From: Pelagibacteraceae bacterium AG-365-D07
GTDB taxonomy: Bacteria; Pseudomonadota; Alphaproteobacteria; Pelagibacterales; Pelagibacteraceae
DNA length: 37,717 bases
Reading direction: 5' to 3'
NCBI GenBank assembly: GCA_003280005.1
Contig: QCGH01000013.1
Span: forward strand, 1 to 37,717
Shown: piece after piece, positions 1 through 9,892 of the stretch
Position numbering within the stretch: position 1 is the stretch's first letter
Layout: every line of letters starts with the position of its first letter
Notes under the pieces: model-generated
Seen by the model: the letters and a program-made list of their open reading frames with translations, nothing else
The model's database searches: none
What the model was told of the DNA's origin: nothing
Translations under genes and position numbers: made by a program

Positions 1-713
1 TTAATAACGAAAAAAACAAAGTAGAGGTAGATGCTGAAAATATCAACGATTTTCTAGGTGTAAAAAAATTCAAATATGGAGAGGTCGAGTCAGAAAATAA
101 AGTTGGAATAGTTACTGGTTTAGCTTGGACTGAATTTGGTGGAGAAATATTAAAAATTGAAACTGTTAATATGCCAGGAAAAGGAAGAATGCAAATTACT
201 GGAAAACTTGGAGATGTTATGCAAGAGTCAGTAAAAGCAGCAAAATCTTTTGTTCGGTCAAAGAGTTTAGAATATGGAATTATTCCACCAATTTTTGAAA
301 AAAAAGATTTTCATATCCATGTTCCTGAAGGAGCCACACCTAAAGATGGTCCTTCCGCAGGTATTGCTATGGTTACCTCTATAGTATCATCAATTAATGG
401 TATACCTGTGAATAAAGATATAGCTATGACTGGTGAAGTAACAATAACTGGGCAAGTTCTGCCAATAGGTGGATTAAAAGAGAAGTTACTAGCCGCACAC
501 AGAGCTGGTATTAAGCATGTTCTTATACCAAAAGATAATGAAAAAGATTTAACTGATATTCCTGAGAAAGTTAAAAAAGATATTAAAATAACTCCTATCA
601 AACATGCTGACGAAGCTTTAAGAATTGCCTTAACAAAGGAACTTAAAAGAGTTGATTGGGTAGAGGTAGATATTTCCAAGAAAGACGATAAATCTCAAGC
701 AAGTATCCAGTAA
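1..713 (+). CDS. lon: ATP-dependent protease Lon, C-terminal part (5' end outside window)
   Basis: This is the C-terminal 236 residues of Lon, the cytoplasmic AAA+ serine protease that degrades misfolded and regulatory proteins. The reading frame is open from base 3 to the stop at 711-713, and the N-terminal and most of the ATPase domain lie before the window. The visible part is the proteolytic domain. The catalytic Ser is in the DGPSAG motif (codon 354-356) and the catalytic Lys is in GGLKEKLLAA (codon 477-479), 41 residues apart, close to the spacing in E. coli Lon. The conserved block VTGLAWTEFGGE, MPGKG and TGKLGDVMQES precede the active site. The tail after the protease domain is short and charged. 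Lon followed within 2 kb by tRNA-Val, tRNA-Asp and nuoA fits alphaproteobacterial gene order. Identification is secure; only the truncation limits the entry. Confidence 0.97.
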   Translation, partial: NNEKNKVEVDAENINDFLGVKKFKYGEVESENKVGIVTGLAWTEFGGEILKIETVNMPGKGRMQITGKLGDVMQESVKAAKSFVRSKSLEYGIIPPIFEKKDFHIHVPEGATPKDGPSAGIAMVTSIVSSINGIPVNKDIAMTGEVTITGQVLPIGGLKEKLLAAHRAGIKHVLIPKDNEKDLTDIPEKVKKDIKITPIKHADEALRIALTKELKRVDWVEVDISKKDDKSQASIQ

Positions 714-724
714 ATAATTTATTA

Positions 725-1435
725 GTGCTACAAACTATCAAAAAACTTTTACCAAATTCTTTATTATCCTTTTATAGAAAAAATTTGAAAAAATTTCACG
801 GTAATGAGTTACTAGATAAAAAAATGCTTAAATATATAAATTATAAAAATGGATTTTATATAGAAATAGGTGCTCATGATGGAATCATTAATTCAAATAC
901 TTATTATTATGAAAAAAATCTAAATTGGAGAGGTATTTTAGTAGAACCATCTAATTACTTCAAAAATTTAAAAAAAAACAGATCTAAAAGAAATCTTTTC
1001 TACAAAAAAATTTGCGTTCCATTTAATTTTAAAAAAAAAATTTCATTCGAGCAAATTGGCCCTTATTCAAGGTCAAATGATCTTATATCTTCAAAATACT
1101 TAAAGTGGCATAAAACTAAATCTGATGAAGTTAAAAACATTTATAAAAAAACGGTGAATAAAAATATTAAAACTAGCAATCTAAACGATCTTTTAAAAAT
1201 ATCCAAAGCACCAAAATTAATTGATTTTTTTTCTTTAGATGTTGAAGGAAGTGAATTGAATGTTCTTAAAGGAGTAAACTTTAATAAATTTAATTTTAAA
1301 TATCTTCTAATAGAAATAACGGATATAGATAAAGGAAAACATCTAAAAAAAATGTTTAATTTTTTAAAAAATAAAGGTTATTATTTACATGACAATTTGA
1401 CGGGTTATGATTATTTATTCAAATATAAAAAATGA
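725..1435 (+). CDS. FkbM-family SAM-dependent methyltransferase
   Basis: A 236-residue protein with the Methyltransf_21/FkbM pattern. It has a glycine-rich SAM-binding motif EIGAHDG (residues 47-53), NWRGILVEP (67-75) where the acidic residue usually contacts the SAM ribose, and SLDVEGSELNVLKG (about 170-183), which is highly typical of the family. FkbM enzymes are generally O-methyltransferases acting on sugars, glycans or secondary metabolites; the substrate here cannot be told from sequence. No signal peptide or membrane segment is evident. The start is a GTG 11 bases after the lon stop with no clear ribosome-binding site; an internal ATG at 823 would still leave motif I intact. Composition is extremely A/T- and Lys/Asn-rich. 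In many alphaproteobacteria the DNA-binding protein gene hupB lies after lon, so this looks like an accessory gene in a core neighbourhood. Family call is firm, function is not. Confidence 0.85.
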   Translation: MLQTIKKLLPNSLLSFYRKNLKKFHGNELLDKKMLKYINYKNGFYIEIGAHDGIINSNTYYYEKNLNWRGILVEPSNYFKNLKKNRSKRNLFYKKICVPFNFKKKISFEQIGPYSRSNDLISSKYLKWHKTKSDEVKNIYKKTVNKNIKTSNLNDLLKISKAPKLIDFFSLDVEGSELNVLKGVNFNKFNFKYLLIEITDIDKGKHLKKMFNFLKNKGYYLHDNLTGYDYLFKYKK

Positions 1436-1572
1436 ATCCTTATTTTCATAAAATATCTAAATCATCTCTAGCCCAACTATAATCGTAATAAATATAAATA
1501 TAGCCATTTTTGACAACTAATAGATCTTGACGTTATTGTACTAAAAGATATAAATCACAAAGTTTTGGTAAG
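1436..1572. other. intergenic gap between the FkbM gene and the tRNAs
   Basis: A 137-base noncoding stretch, the longest gap in the window. Its right part holds a promoter-like pair for the tRNAs, listed separately. Read on the minus strand, 1532 down to 1446 is open for 28 codons, with a protein-like peptide that includes SWARDD and ends in a stop, but has no start codon. This could be a gene remnant or chance. I see no convincing GC-rich terminator hairpin after the methyltransferase gene. Confidence 0.6.
1527..1554 (+). promoter_or_regulatory. sigma70-like promoter for tRNA-Val/tRNA-Asp
   Basis: TTGACG at 1527-1532 matches the -35 consensus in five of six positions, and TATAAA at 1549-1554 matches the -10 in five of six, with a 16-base spacer. 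Initiation about 7-8 bases downstream would start RNA near 1561-1562, roughly 11 bases before the first base of tRNA-Val, a normal short tRNA 5' leader. It is the best promoter match I noticed in the window's intergenic DNA. It may also drive the nuo operon by read-through, since only 56 bases separate tRNA-Asp from nuoA. Confidence 0.7.
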
Positions 1573-1648
1573 GGGCGGTTAGCTCAGTTGGTAGAGCATC
1601 TCGTTTACACCGAGGGGGTCAAAGGTTCGAGTCCTTTACTGCCCACCA
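1573..1648 (+). tRNA. tRNA-Val (anticodon UAC)
   Basis: A 76-base cloverleaf. The acceptor GGGCGGT at 1573-1579 pairs with ACTGCCC at 1638-1644, including one G-U pair, followed by A73 and an encoded CCA (1646-1648). The D-arm TAGCTCAGTTGGTAGAGCA, the anticodon stem TCTCG/CGAGG with loop TTTACAC, and the T-arm GGTTCGAGTCC are all present. Anticodon TAC reads GUA and related valine codons. It lies 5 bases before tRNA-Asp, so both are probably cut from one transcript. Confidence 0.97.
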
Positions 1649-1653
1649 AAAAT

Positions 1654-1730
1654 GGGGGTGTAGCTCAGTTGGTTAGAGCGCCTGCCTGTCACGCAGGAGG
1701 CCGCGGGTTCGAGTCCCGTCACTCCCGCCA
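1654..1730 (+). tRNA. tRNA-Asp (anticodon GUC)
   Basis: A 77-base cloverleaf. The acceptor GGGGGTG at 1654-1660 pairs with CACTCCC at 1720-1726 with one G-U pair. G73, the expected discriminator base for aspartate, comes next, then encoded CCA (1728-1730). The anticodon stem CCTGC/GCAGG encloses loop CTGTCAC, giving anticodon GTC. The T-arm GGGTTCGAGTCCC is canonical. A short T-run follows at 1731-1735 but has no separate terminator stem, so transcription may continue into nuoA. Confidence 0.97.
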
Positions 1731-1786
1731 TTTTTGTTACATTATGTGACCTATCTTCTTCTTTTATTATTCCAAAACTGATATAT

Positions 1787-2164
1787 ATGAACCTGATGTT
1801 ATTTGACTTTTTAACTGAATACCTATCTATAATAATATTTCTAGCAATTGCTTTAATATTAAGCATAGGCTTTATATTCATAAATTTTGTATTTTCTCCA
1901 AAAAATCCAGATCCTGAAAAGTTATCTAGTTACGAATGTGGATTTGAGGCTTTTAACGACTCAAGAATGGAATTTGATGTAAGATTTTACCTGGTAGCTA
2001 TTTTGTTTATTATATTTGACCTTGAAATAGCGTTTTTATTTCCATGGGCAATCTCATTAGGTAAAATTGGTTTATTTGGTTTTATTTCAATGATGATTTT
2101 TTTATTTATTCTAACAATTGGATTTATTTATGAATGGAAAAAGGGAGCATTAGATTGGGAATAA
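1787..2164 (+). CDS. nuoA: NADH-quinone oxidoreductase subunit A
   Basis: First gene of the complete complex I operon. NuoA is a small inner-membrane subunit at the junction between the peripheral and membrane arms, near the quinone site. The 125-residue protein has three predicted membrane helices (about residues 9-31, 63-86, 93-116). It carries the conserved loop [16 protein letters not shown] and the acidic [21 protein letters not shown] segment diagnostic of the family. I use ATG 1787; a second in-frame ATG at 1796 gives MLFDFL and is equally possible, and neither has a clear ribosome-binding site. A -10-like TATTAT lies at 1765-1770 without a good -35, so an operon-specific promoter is uncertain. 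nuoB follows after 3 bases. Confidence 0.96.
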   Translation: MNLMLFDFLTEYLSIIIFLAIALILSIGFIFINFVFSPKNPDPEKLSSYECGFEAFNDSRMEFDVRFYLVAILFIIFDLEIAFLFPWAISLGKIGLFGFISMMIFLFILTIGFIYEWKKGALDWE

Positions 2165-2167
2165 AAA

Positions 2168-2689
2168 ATGAACTTTGCGGAAAAACAAAAACAAATTCCA
2201 GACGAATTTAAAGAATTAGCAAAAGATTTTAGTGACAAGGGTTTTATCACTACATCATTTGATAATTTAGTTAATTGGGCTAGAACAGGATCTCTTCATT
2301 GGATGACATTTGGTCTAGCTTGCTGCGCTGTTGAAATGATGCAGACATCTATGCCAAGATATGATTTAGAAAGATTTGGTGCAGCACCGAGGGCCTCACC
2401 AAGACAATCAGATGTAATGATTGTTGCTGGAACTTTAACAAATAAAATGGCTCCAGCACTGAGAAAGGTATATGATCAAATGCCAGAACCAAGATACGTA
2501 ATATCTATGGGAAGTTGTGCTAATGGCGGTGGTTATTACCACTATTCATATTCTGTGGTTAGAGGTTGCGATAGAGTGGTTCCTGTTGATGTCTACGTAC
2601 CAGGCTGCCCTCCATCAGCAGAAGCCCTTTTATATGGAATAATGCAATTACAAAAAAAAATAAGAAACAAAGGTTCATTAGAAAGATAA
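2168..2689 (+). CDS. nuoB: NADH-quinone oxidoreductase subunit B
   Basis: NuoB carries cluster N2, the [4Fe-4S] centre that passes electrons to quinone at the base of the peripheral arm. The 173-residue protein has the four expected ligands: the adjacent pair Cys52-Cys53 in [10 protein letters not shown], Cys117 in GSCANGGG and Cys147 in [14 protein letters not shown]. The block [19 protein letters not shown] between them is also highly conserved. The N-terminal 35 residues are variable, as usual. The start ATG follows the nuoA stop by 3 bases, and nuoC starts 4 bases after the nuoB stop. Length is normal and no key residue is missing. Confidence 0.98.
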   Translation: MNFAEKQKQIPDEFKELAKDFSDKGFITTSFDNLVNWARTGSLHWMTFGLACCAVEMMQTSMPRYDLERFGAAPRASPRQSDVMIVAGTLTNKMAPALRKVYDQMPEPRYVISMGSCANGGGYYHYSYSVVRGCDRVVPVDVYVPGCPPSAEALLYGIMQLQKKIRNKGSLER

Positions 2690-2693
2690 TTAG

Positions 2694-3287
2694 ATGAATA
2701 ATCTTCTAGATTTAGAAAAAAAAATAAATTCTGAACTTGCAACTAAAATTAAGTCAAGTCAAATTAATCATGATCAGCTATATTTAAATATTGAGTCTGA
2801 TAGTTTAATTGAAGTTCTAGTTTTTCTAAAAAATAATTCGTCAACAAAGTTTAGACAATTAGTTGATATTACTGCAGTTGATTACCCAGAACTAAATCAA
2901 AGATTTAAATTAATTTATTTACTTTTAAGTCATGATTTAAATAGCAGAATTATTCTTAGTTATTCAATTAATGAAAATGAAGTAATTCAGTCAATAACTG
3001 GAATTTTTCCGTCTGCAAATTGGATGGAAAGAGAAGTCTTTGACATGTATGGAATTAAATTTAAAGATCATCCCGATCTTAGAAGAATTTTAACAGATTA
3101 TAATTTTGAAGGTTTTCCTCTTAGAAAAGATTTTCCCTTAACAGGACATAATGAGGTTCGTTACAATGAAGATGAAAAAAAAGTTGTATATGAACCCGTT
3201 AAGCTTGAACAAAACTATAGAAACTTTGATTACGAAAGTCCATGGGAAGGAACCAAATATATAAAAGAAATAAAAAAAAATGACTAA
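2694..3287 (+). CDS. nuoC: NADH-quinone oxidoreductase subunit C
   Basis: NuoC (30 kDa-type subunit) is a cofactor-free scaffold of the complex I connecting module and packs against NuoD and NuoB. The 197-residue protein shows the family signature near its C-terminal half: [24 protein letters not shown] followed by [10 protein letters not shown]. The N-terminal 85 residues are less conserved. Unlike E. coli, where nuoC and nuoD are fused, the two genes are separate here, as in other alphaproteobacteria, and overlap by 8 bases (3280-3287), which suggests translational coupling. Start ATG 2694 lies 4 bases after nuoB. Confidence 0.97.
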   Translation: MNNLLDLEKKINSELATKIKSSQINHDQLYLNIESDSLIEVLVFLKNNSSTKFRQLVDITAVDYPELNQRFKLIYLLLSHDLNSRIILSYSINENEVIQSITGIFPSANWMEREVFDMYGIKFKDHPDLRRILTDYNFEGFPLRKDFPLTGHNEVRYNEDEKKVVYEPVKLEQNYRNFDYESPWEGTKYIKEIKKND

Positions 3288-4455
3288 GGAGAAAAAAACT
3301 TTAAATCTTAATTTTGGTCCTCAGCACCCAGCTGCTCATGGTGTACTGAGGTTGATTTTAGAGTTAGATGGTGAAGTTGTGGAAAAAGCTGATCCACATA
3401 TAGGATTGTTGCATAGAGGAACTGAAAAGTTAATTGAACATAAAACTTATTCTCAAGCAGTGCCATATTTTGATAGGCTTGACTATGTTGCTCCAATGAA
3501 TCAAGAACATGCTTTTGCATTAGCGGTTGAAAAAATATTAAATTTAGAGGTTCCCATAAGGGGTCAATATATAAGAGTGATTTTTTGTGAAATTGGAAGA
3601 ATTTTAAGTCATATTTTAAACGTTACTACGCAAGCCATGGATGTAGGTGCTTTGACACCAACTCTATGGGGTTTTGAAGAAAGAGAAAAGTTAATGGGTT
3701 TTTATGAAAGAGTTTCTGGCTCAAGGTTGCATGCAAATTACTTTAGGCCCGGAGGAGTCCATCAGGATTTGCCAAGAGGTTTGATAGAAGATATAGCAAA
3801 ATTTTGTGTAGATTTTCCAAAAATAATAAACGATTTAGAAACTTTGTTAACTGATAATAGAATTTTTAAACAAAGAAATGTTGACATAGGAATAGTTTCA
3901 AAACAGGATGCTCTTGATTACTCATTTTCTGGAGTAATGCTTAGAGGTTCTGGTGTTGCGTGGGACTTAAGAAAATCTCAACCATATGATTGTTATGAAC
4001 AACTAGAGTTTAAAATACCAATAGGTAAAAATGGTGATTGTTACGATAGATATTTATGTAGAATTGAAGAGATGAGGGAGAGCGTTAATATTATTAATCA
4101 ATGTCTAGCAAAATTACCAAAGGGTCCAGTAAAAACTCAAGATGCAAAGGTAACCCCACCCCCAAAAAAAGAATTAAAAAATTCAATGGAGGCACTGATA
4201 CATCATTTTAAATTATTCACAGAAGGATATAGAGTAGATAAAGACGAAATTTATACCTCTGTAGAAGCTCCTAAGGGTGAGTTTGGTGTATATTTAATAT
4301 CTGATGGATCAAATAAACCATATAAATGCAAAATTAAAGCCCCTGGTTTTTCTCATCTACAAGCAATGGATTATTTGATTAAAGGGCATATGCTTGCAGA
4401 TGTTCCAGCTGTTTTGGGATCAATGGATATAGTGTTTGGAGAAGTTGATCGATGA
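3280..4455 (+). CDS. nuoD: NADH-quinone oxidoreductase subunit D
   Basis: NuoD (49 kDa-type subunit) forms most of the quinone-binding pocket together with NuoB and is related to the large subunit of NiFe hydrogenases. The 391-residue protein begins with the conserved [15 protein letters not shown]. It continues with [12 protein letters not shown], the long block [29 protein letters not shown] and then [12 protein letters not shown]. The C-terminal half has [17 protein letters not shown] and ends with the usual DIVFGEVDR. The conserved His and Tyr residues of the quinone pocket region are present. The gene overlaps nuoC by 8 bases and nuoE by 4 (ATGA type). Length is normal. Confidence 0.98.
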   Translation: MTKEKKTLNLNFGPQHPAAHGVLRLILELDGEVVEKADPHIGLLHRGTEKLIEHKTYSQAVPYFDRLDYVAPMNQEHAFALAVEKILNLEVPIRGQYIRVIFCEIGRILSHILNVTTQAMDVGALTPTLWGFEEREKLMGFYERVSGSRLHANYFRPGGVHQDLPRGLIEDIAKFCVDFPKIINDLETLLTDNRIFKQRNVDIGIVSKQDALDYSFSGVMLRGSGVAWDLRKSQPYDCYEQLEFKIPIGKNGDCYDRYLCRIEEMRESVNIINQCLAKLPKGPVKTQDAKVTPPPKKELKNSMEALIHHFKLFTEGYRVDKDEIYTSVEAPKGEFGVYLISDGSNKPYKCKIKAPGFSHLQAMDYLIKGHMLADVPAVLGSMDIVFGEVDR

Positions 4456-5060
4456 GTATTAAAAAAATATCAAAAGATCAGCCAGAAAACTTTAAGTTTA
4501 ATGACAAAAATTTAGAAGCAGCTGAAAAAGTTATTTCTAATTATCCTAAAGGGAAACAACAAAGTGCAGTTATGGCTCTACTATATATTGCTCAAAGGCA
4601 AAATAATAATTGGATACCTTTGTCTGCAATGAAGTATATAGCCAGGTATTTAAATATGCCCTACATTAAAGTGTATGAAGTAGCAACATTTTACACAATG
4701 TATAATTTGGCTCCTGTGGGAGAGTATTTTTTCCAAGTATGCACAACAACACCATGTATGCTAAGAGGTGCATATAAACTTGTTGATGTTTGTAAAAGTA
4801 AAATCTCTCAGAATGAAAATGTTATTTCTAAAGATGGAAAAATATCATGGATGGAGGTCGAGTGTCTTGGTGCATGTGTAAACTCACCTATGATACAAAT
4901 TAATGATGATTATTTTGAGGATTTGGATGAAAAAAAATTAGAAAAAATTATTGAAAACATACAACATGGTCAAAAAATTAAACCTGGTTCTTACAAAGGA
5001 AGAAAAAGTGCAGAACCAGAAAACAATAGAGTTACACTAATGGATAGTAAAAATGCTTGA
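4452..5060 (+). CDS. nuoE: NADH-quinone oxidoreductase subunit E
   Basis: NuoE (24 kDa-type) is a thioredoxin-like [2Fe-2S] subunit of the NADH dehydrogenase module, holding cluster N1a next to the FMN in NuoF. The four ligands are visible as Cys97 and Cys102 in [11 protein letters not shown], and Cys138 and Cys142 in [11 protein letters not shown]. The N-terminal helical part has the conserved [12 protein letters not shown] and [11 protein letters not shown] segments. At 202 residues it is slightly longer than the E. coli protein because of a basic C-terminal tail, which is common in alphaproteobacteria. It overlaps nuoD by 4 bases and nuoF by 8. Confidence 0.97.
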   Translation: MSIKKISKDQPENFKFNDKNLEAAEKVISNYPKGKQQSAVMALLYIAQRQNNNWIPLSAMKYIARYLNMPYIKVYEVATFYTMYNLAPVGEYFFQVCTTTPCMLRGAYKLVDVCKSKISQNENVISKDGKISWMEVECLGACVNSPMIQINDDYFEDLDEKKLEKIIENIQHGQKIKPGSYKGRKSAEPENNRVTLMDSKNA

Positions 5061-6384
5061 AGACAAAGATAGAATTTTTAAAAATTTATATAATGATCTG
5101 GGTTCAGATCTAAAATCTTCTAAAGAAAGAGGTGATTGGTCTAATACCAAGGATATTTGTGAGAAGGGAAGAGATTGGATAATCAAAGAAATAAAAGACT
5201 CCCAGTTAAGAGGTAGAGGTGGCGCTGGTTTTCCTACCGGATTAAAATGGTCTTTTGCACCTAAAGAAGTTGGAAGCAGACCTCATTATCTAGTTATTAA
5301 TGCAGATGAGTCTGAACCTGGGACATGCAAAGATAGAGATATTCTCAGATTTGAACCTCAAAAGTTAATTGAAGGTTGTTTAATCGCATCTTATGCAGTT
5401 AATGCACATGTTTGTTACATTTATATAAGAGGTGAATATATAAGTGAAGGTGCAAATCTGCAAAAAGCAATTGATGAAGCTTACAAAGACGGATTGCTTG
5501 GAAAAAACGCTGCAGGGTCAGGTTGGGATTTAGATATTTATATACATTATGGTGCAGGTGCATATATATGTGGAGAGGAAACAGCATTATTGGAAAGTCT
5601 TGAGGGTAAAAAAGGTCAACCAAGATTAAAACCTCCATTTCCAGCGTTAATAGGTTTATATGGGTGTCCTACAATAATTAATAACGTTGAAACTATTTCG
5701 GTTGTTCCGACAATACTAAGAAAAGGAGCAAAATGGTTTTCATCTCTAGGAAGAGAAAAAAATACTGGAACAAAAATTTATTGTATATCCGGAAATGTTA
5801 ATAATCCGTGCAACGTAGAGGAAGAAATGGGTGTTCCATTAAAAGATTTAATTGAAAAACATGCAGGTGGAGTTGTTGGAGGATGGGATAATCTTAAAGC
5901 TGTAATACCAGGTGGATCTTCAATGCCATTATTACCAAAACATATATGTGATAGTATTAAAATGGATTTTGATGCGTGTGCTGAAAATAAAACAGGACTT
6001 GGAACAGCAGGAATAGTAGTAATAAATAACGATCAAGACATAATTAAGTGCATGGCGAGAATTGCAAGATTTTATAAACATGAAAGTTGCGGACAATGTA
6101 CACCATGCAGAGAAGGATCTGGCTGGATGTGGAGAATGTTAGAAAGAATGGCAATAGGAGAAGCATCAAGAGAAGAAGTTGATATGTTAATGGATGTTAC
6201 CAAACAGATTGAAGGTCACACAATTTGTGCATTTGGCGAAGGGTCATCTTGGCCTGTACAAGGTCTTTTAAGACATTTTAAAAAAGAAATTGAAGAAAGA
6301 AATAATTTTAATCCGTTAGTAAATACAGGCCAAAAAAATCCTTATTTAGTTGATCAACATTTATTAGAAAAAGATAATGTTTAA
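5053..6384 (+). CDS. nuoF: NADH-quinone oxidoreductase subunit F
   Basis: NuoF (51 kDa-type) binds NADH and FMN and holds the first [4Fe-4S] cluster (N3) of complex I, so it is the electron entry point. The 443-residue protein has [17 protein letters not shown] for FMN/NADH binding and the [19 protein letters not shown] block. It also has [19 protein letters not shown], then the cluster motif [12 protein letters not shown] with its fourth Cys in HTICAFGEG. All are intact. The protein shows the usual order: Rossmann-like domain, SLBB domain, C-terminal cluster-binding helical bundle. The ATG at 5053 overlaps the nuoE end by 8 bases, and nuoG overlaps its end by 8. Confidence 0.98.
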   Translation: MLEDKDRIFKNLYNDLGSDLKSSKERGDWSNTKDICEKGRDWIIKEIKDSQLRGRGGAGFPTGLKWSFAPKEVGSRPHYLVINADESEPGTCKDRDILRFEPQKLIEGCLIASYAVNAHVCYIYIRGEYISEGANLQKAIDEAYKDGLLGKNAAGSGWDLDIYIHYGAGAYICGEETALLESLEGKKGQPRLKPPFPALIGLYGCPTIINNVETISVVPTILRKGAKWFSSLGREKNTGTKIYCISGNVNNPCNVEEEMGVPLKDLIEKHAGGVVGGWDNLKAVIPGGSSMPLLPKHICDSIKMDFDACAENKTGLGTAGIVVINNDQDIIKCMARIARFYKHESCGQCTPCREGSGWMWRMLERMAIGEASREEVDMLMDVTKQIEGHTICAFGEGSSWPVQGLLRHFKKEIEERNNFNPLVNTGQKNPYLVDQHLLEKDNV

Positions 6385-8404
6385 ATTAAAAGTAAATGAT
6401 AAAGAAATTGAGATAGAAGAAGGTCTTACAGTTCTTCAAGCTTGCGAACAAGCAGGTTATGAAATTCCAAGATTTTGTTATCATGAAAAGTTATCAATAG
6501 CAGGAAATTGTAGAATGTGTTTAGTTGAAATTGAAAAATCACCTAAACCTATAGCATCTTGTGCTATGCCTGCCACAGAAGGAATGAATATTAAAACCAA
6601 TACTAGTATGGTTGAAAAAGCTAGAAAAGGTGTTATGGAATTTTTATTAGTCAATCATCCTTTAGATTGCCCGGTATGTGATCAGGGTGGTGAATGTGAT
6701 CTTCAAGATCAATCAATGTTTTATGGTGTAGATAAATCAAGATTTAAAGAGAATAAACGTAATGTTCCAGAGAAGTATATGGGTCCATTAATTAAGACAC
6801 AAATGACAAGATGTATACATTGTACAAGATGTATTAGATTTGCAACAGAAGTTGCTGGAGTTCCAGAATTAGGGGCAATAGGCAGGGGTGAGGATATGCA
6901 AATAACAACATATTTAGAGAAGGCAATGGATTCAGAATTATCTGCAAATGTTATTGACCTATGTCCTGTTGGAGCTCTTACTTCGAAACCTTATGTTTTT
7001 GAAGCAAGACCATGGGAATTAAAAAAAACAGAGTCTATTGATGTAATGGATGCTGTTGGGTCTAATATAAGAGTAGATACCTATGGCTGGGAAGTCAAAA
7101 GAGTCCTTCCAAGAATAAACGAAGATATTAATGAGGAATGGATTTCCGACAAAACAAGATATTCTTGTGATGGGTTAAAAAATCAAAGACTTGACTCACC
7201 ATTTATCCGAGAAGGAAATAAATTTAAAAAAATTTCTTGGAATGATGCTTACAATCTTTTGAAATTAAAGATTTCAAATATAGATCCAGATAAAATTGGT
7301 TGTTTTACAGGAGACTTAACTAATATGGAAACAGCATATGCTTCAAAAGAACTTTTTAATAAAGTTTTTAAATCAAGTTTAATTGATGCAAGATCTGATA
7401 ACTATTACGTTAATTTTTCTGAAAATCAAAATTATAAATTTAATAGTAAAATTTCTGGAATTGAAGATTCAGATTTAATATTAATGATTGGCTGCAACCC
7501 AAGGTTTGAGGCAACTATTTTAAATAGTAGGATAAGAAAATCTTACCTAAAGTCTAAACTGCCAATTTATTCAACTAATGATATAGGTGATCAAACTTAT
7601 CCATATATCATATTAAATAATTCAACAGATTTTATAAAAGAAATTATTGAAGGCAAGAGTCAAATTTCAGAAAAAATAATTAATTCTACAAAACCAGTTA
7701 TTATTTTAGGTCAATCTGTTTTGAAACTTAAATCAGGTCAGTTTATATTTGAGGAACTAAAAAAATATTTAAAAAAAAATAACAAAATTAATAATGAGTG
7801 GAATTCATTAAATATATTATCAACCGATGCATCTACTGTTGGCTCATATGATTTAACTTTATTTAGCTCAAACAATGGTCGAAATCTACTATTAGAAAAA
7901 TTGAATAAAAATTCACTTGATATACTTTTTTTAGTCGGACAAGATAAATTAAAAATTGATAGAAATGGATTATTCATTGTATATATTGGTTCTCATGGTG
8001 ATGAGGGAGCAAAAAAATCAGATTTAATTTTGCCAGGTTGCGCTTATACAGAGCAAGATGGTTTTTATGAAAATTTAGAAGGAAAAATTCAAAAAGCTTA
8101 CAAAGCTTCTTATCCAACAGATCTTGCAAAAGAAGATTGGTCGATCATAAATGAAATCTCAAAAATTGTTCGTGGAAAAAAATTATTCAAAAATAAAGAT
8201 GAGCTAATTGATAATATGTTAAATTATTTAAATCAAACGAGAAAAGAAGAATTTATATTGACCGAATATGATTTTGAAAATGAGGAGATAATAGTTGATG
8301 AAATTGATTATTATTTTTCAAATGTAATATCTAAAAACTCTAAAACAATGTCAGAATGTAGATCCCTACGTGCTAATATTAAAAAAACAGGAACAGATGG
8401 ATAA
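6377..8404 (+). CDS. nuoG: NADH-quinone oxidoreductase subunit G
   Basis: NuoG (75 kDa-type) is the largest peripheral subunit and contains several Fe-S clusters of the electron wire. The 675-residue protein has a [2Fe-2S] ferredoxin-like N-terminus ([21 protein letters not shown], then SCAMPA). Next is the His-ligated [4Fe-4S] motif [20 protein letters not shown], then [11 protein letters not shown] with a distal Cys in DLCPVGAL. A molybdopterin-oxidoreductase-like domain follows from about residue 215. I see no extra cluster motif like N7 of E. coli, and the length is typical of alphaproteobacteria. The second half is less conserved and Lys/Asn-rich. It overlaps nuoF by 8 bases; nuoH follows after 2. 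Confidence 0.97.
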   Translation: MFKLKVNDKEIEIEEGLTVLQACEQAGYEIPRFCYHEKLSIAGNCRMCLVEIEKSPKPIASCAMPATEGMNIKTNTSMVEKARKGVMEFLLVNHPLDCPVCDQGGECDLQDQSMFYGVDKSRFKENKRNVPEKYMGPLIKTQMTRCIHCTRCIRFATEVAGVPELGAIGRGEDMQITTYLEKAMDSELSANVIDLCPVGALTSKPYVFEARPWELKKTESIDVMDAVGSNIRVDTYGWEVKRVLPRINEDINEEWISDKTRYSCDGLKNQRLDSPFIREGNKFKKISWNDAYNLLKLKISNIDPDKIGCFTGDLTNMETAYASKELFNKVFKSSLIDARSDNYYVNFSENQNYKFNSKISGIEDSDLILMIGCNPRFEATILNSRIRKSYLKSKLPIYSTNDIGDQTYPYIILNNSTDFIKEIIEGKSQISEKIINSTKPVIILGQSVLKLKSGQFIFEELKKYLKKNNKINNEWNSLNILSTDASTVGSYDLTLFSSNNGRNLLLEKLNKNSLDILFLVGQDKLKIDRNGLFIVYIGSHGDEGAKKSDLILPGCAYTEQDGFYENLEGKIQKAYKASYPTDLAKEDWSIINEISKIVRGKKLFKNKDELIDNMLNYLNQTRKEEFILTEYDFENEEIIVDEIDYYFSNVISKNSKTMSECRSLRANIKKTGTDG

Positions 8405-8406
8405 TT

Positions 8407-9408
8407 ATGGAAACTTTAAATTTATTATTTAATGAAATTTATAAAATATTATTTTTATTAATACCAGTCTTAGTGACAGTTGCAATGATAGTGTGGCTTG
8501 ATAGAAGAGTTTGGGCGCTCGTTCAAAAAAGAAGAGGTCCTAATGTTGTTGGACCTTTTGGTTTGTTGCAATCATTAGCTGATGCTTTAAAATATATTTT
8601 TAAGGAGATAATTATCCCAGCAAGTTCCAATAAAGTTATTTTTATTCTTGCTCCAATAATTACCATGACCTTAGCTTTAGTTGCCTGGGCAGTAATACCA
8701 TTTAGTGAAAATTTAGTTTTGTCCGATATTAATGTTGGAATTTTATATCTATTTGCTGTTTCTTCTCTAGGTGTTTATGGAATAATAATGGGTGGGTGGG
8801 CATCAAACTCAAAATACCCATTTTTAGGAGCAATTAGATCAGCGGCACAAATGGTTTCGTATGAAGTTTCTATTGGCGTTATAATAATTAACGTTCTGCT
8901 ATGTGTGGGCTCTTTAAATTTAACTGATATTGTTTTGGCTCAACAAAATACATGGTTCGTACTTCCGTTATTTCCAATGTTTGTAATATTTTTTATTTCA
9001 GCACTCGCTGAAACAAACCGACCCCCATTTGACTTGCCAGAGGCAGAAGCAGAGTTGGTTGCAGGATATCAAACAGAATATTCTGGTATGATGTATGCAA
9101 TGTTTTGGCTTGGCGAATATGCAAATATACTTCTAATGTGCGCAATGGGTTCAATATTATTTTTAGGAGGTTGGCTATCACCATTTGATATAGAGATACT
9201 TTCTTTTATACCGGCTCCATTTTGGTTAATTTTTAAAATTTTATTTCTATTTATTTTATTTGCATTGGTTAAAGCAATTGTTCCAAGATACCGGTACGAT
9301 CAATTAATGAAGTTGGGTTGGAAAATATTTTTACCTTTCTCATTAATTTGGGTTGTATTGACTGCAGGTTATTTACTATATTTTAATTTATTGCCATCAC
9401 AATTATGA
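8407..9408 (+). CDS. nuoH: NADH-quinone oxidoreductase subunit H
   Basis: NuoH (ND1-type) is the inner-membrane subunit that completes the quinone channel and joins the two arms of complex I. The 333-residue protein has about eight predicted membrane helices. Its conserved cytoplasmic loops are visible: [22 protein letters not shown] near residue 40, and the acidic [30 protein letters not shown] near residue 200, which is the strongest family signature. [18 protein letters not shown] lies near the C-terminus. Length is normal. The start lies 2 bases after nuoG, and the end overlaps nuoI by 4 bases (ATGA). Confidence 0.98.
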   Translation: METLNLLFNEIYKILFLLIPVLVTVAMIVWLDRRVWALVQKRRGPNVVGPFGLLQSLADALKYIFKEIIIPASSNKVIFILAPIITMTLALVAWAVIPFSENLVLSDINVGILYLFAVSSLGVYGIIMGGWASNSKYPFLGAIRSAAQMVSYEVSIGVIIINVLLCVGSLNLTDIVLAQQNTWFVLPLFPMFVIFFISALAETNRPPFDLPEAEAELVAGYQTEYSGMMYAMFWLGEYANILLMCAMGSILFLGGWLSPFDIEILSFIPAPFWLIFKILFLFILFALVKAIVPRYRYDQLMKLGWKIFLPFSLIWVVLTAGYLLYFNLLPSQL

Positions 9409-9890
9409 AAATAAGCAGATTATTAAAAACAATATTTATGATAGACTTTGCAACCGGTCTATTGATTGCAATAAAAGAAATATTTAAATCTAAAAAAACA
9501 ATTAATTACCCTTTTGAAAAAGGACAAGTAAGTCCAAGAGCCAGAGGAGAGCATGCTTTAAGAAGATATCCAAATGGAGAAGAAAGATGTATAGCTTGTA
9601 AACTATGTGAAGCAGTATGTCCTGCTCAGGCTATTACAATCGAGTCTTCTGAAAGAGAAGATGGAAGTAGAAAAACAACTAGATACGATATTGATATGCT
9701 TAAGTGTATTTATTGTGGATTATGTGAGGAATCTTGCCCTGTAGATGCAATTGTACAAGGACCAAACTTTGAATTTGCTACAGAAACAAGAGAGGAGCTT
9801 TACTACAATAAAGAAAAACTTTTAGAAAACGGAGATAGGTGGGAAAATATACTTGCTGCTAATATTAAAGCAGATAACCCATACAGGTAA
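9405..9890 (+). CDS. nuoI: NADH-quinone oxidoreductase subunit I
   Basis: NuoI (TYKY-type) is a ferredoxin-like subunit carrying two [4Fe-4S] clusters (N6a and N6b) between NuoG and NuoB. The 161-residue protein has both motifs: Cys62, 65, 68, 72 in [16 protein letters not shown], and Cys101, 104, 107, 111 in [16 protein letters not shown]. An N-terminal amphipathic helix (residues 1-30) anchors it to the membrane face, and [16 protein letters not shown] is the usual lead-in. Overlap with nuoH is 4 bases; nuoJ follows after 2. All eight ligands are present. Confidence 0.98.
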   Translation: MKISRLLKTIFMIDFATGLLIAIKEIFKSKKTINYPFEKGQVSPRARGEHALRRYPNGEERCIACKLCEAVCPAQAITIESSEREDGSRKTTRYDIDMLKCIYCGLCEESCPVDAIVQGPNFEFATETREELYYNKEKLLENGDRWENILAANIKADNPYR

Positions 9891-9892
9891 TA

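Noticed and set aside
1765-1770. TATTAT as a -10 box of a nuo-specific promoter
   Set aside because: No acceptable -35 element at 15-19 bases upstream; in DNA this A/T-rich such hexamers are frequent by chance.
1636-1881. Minus-strand 81-codon ORF containing [24 protein letters not shown]
   Set aside because: This is the antisense translation of the tRNA-Asp gene, a well-known false protein annotated in many genomes; it also overlaps nuoA.
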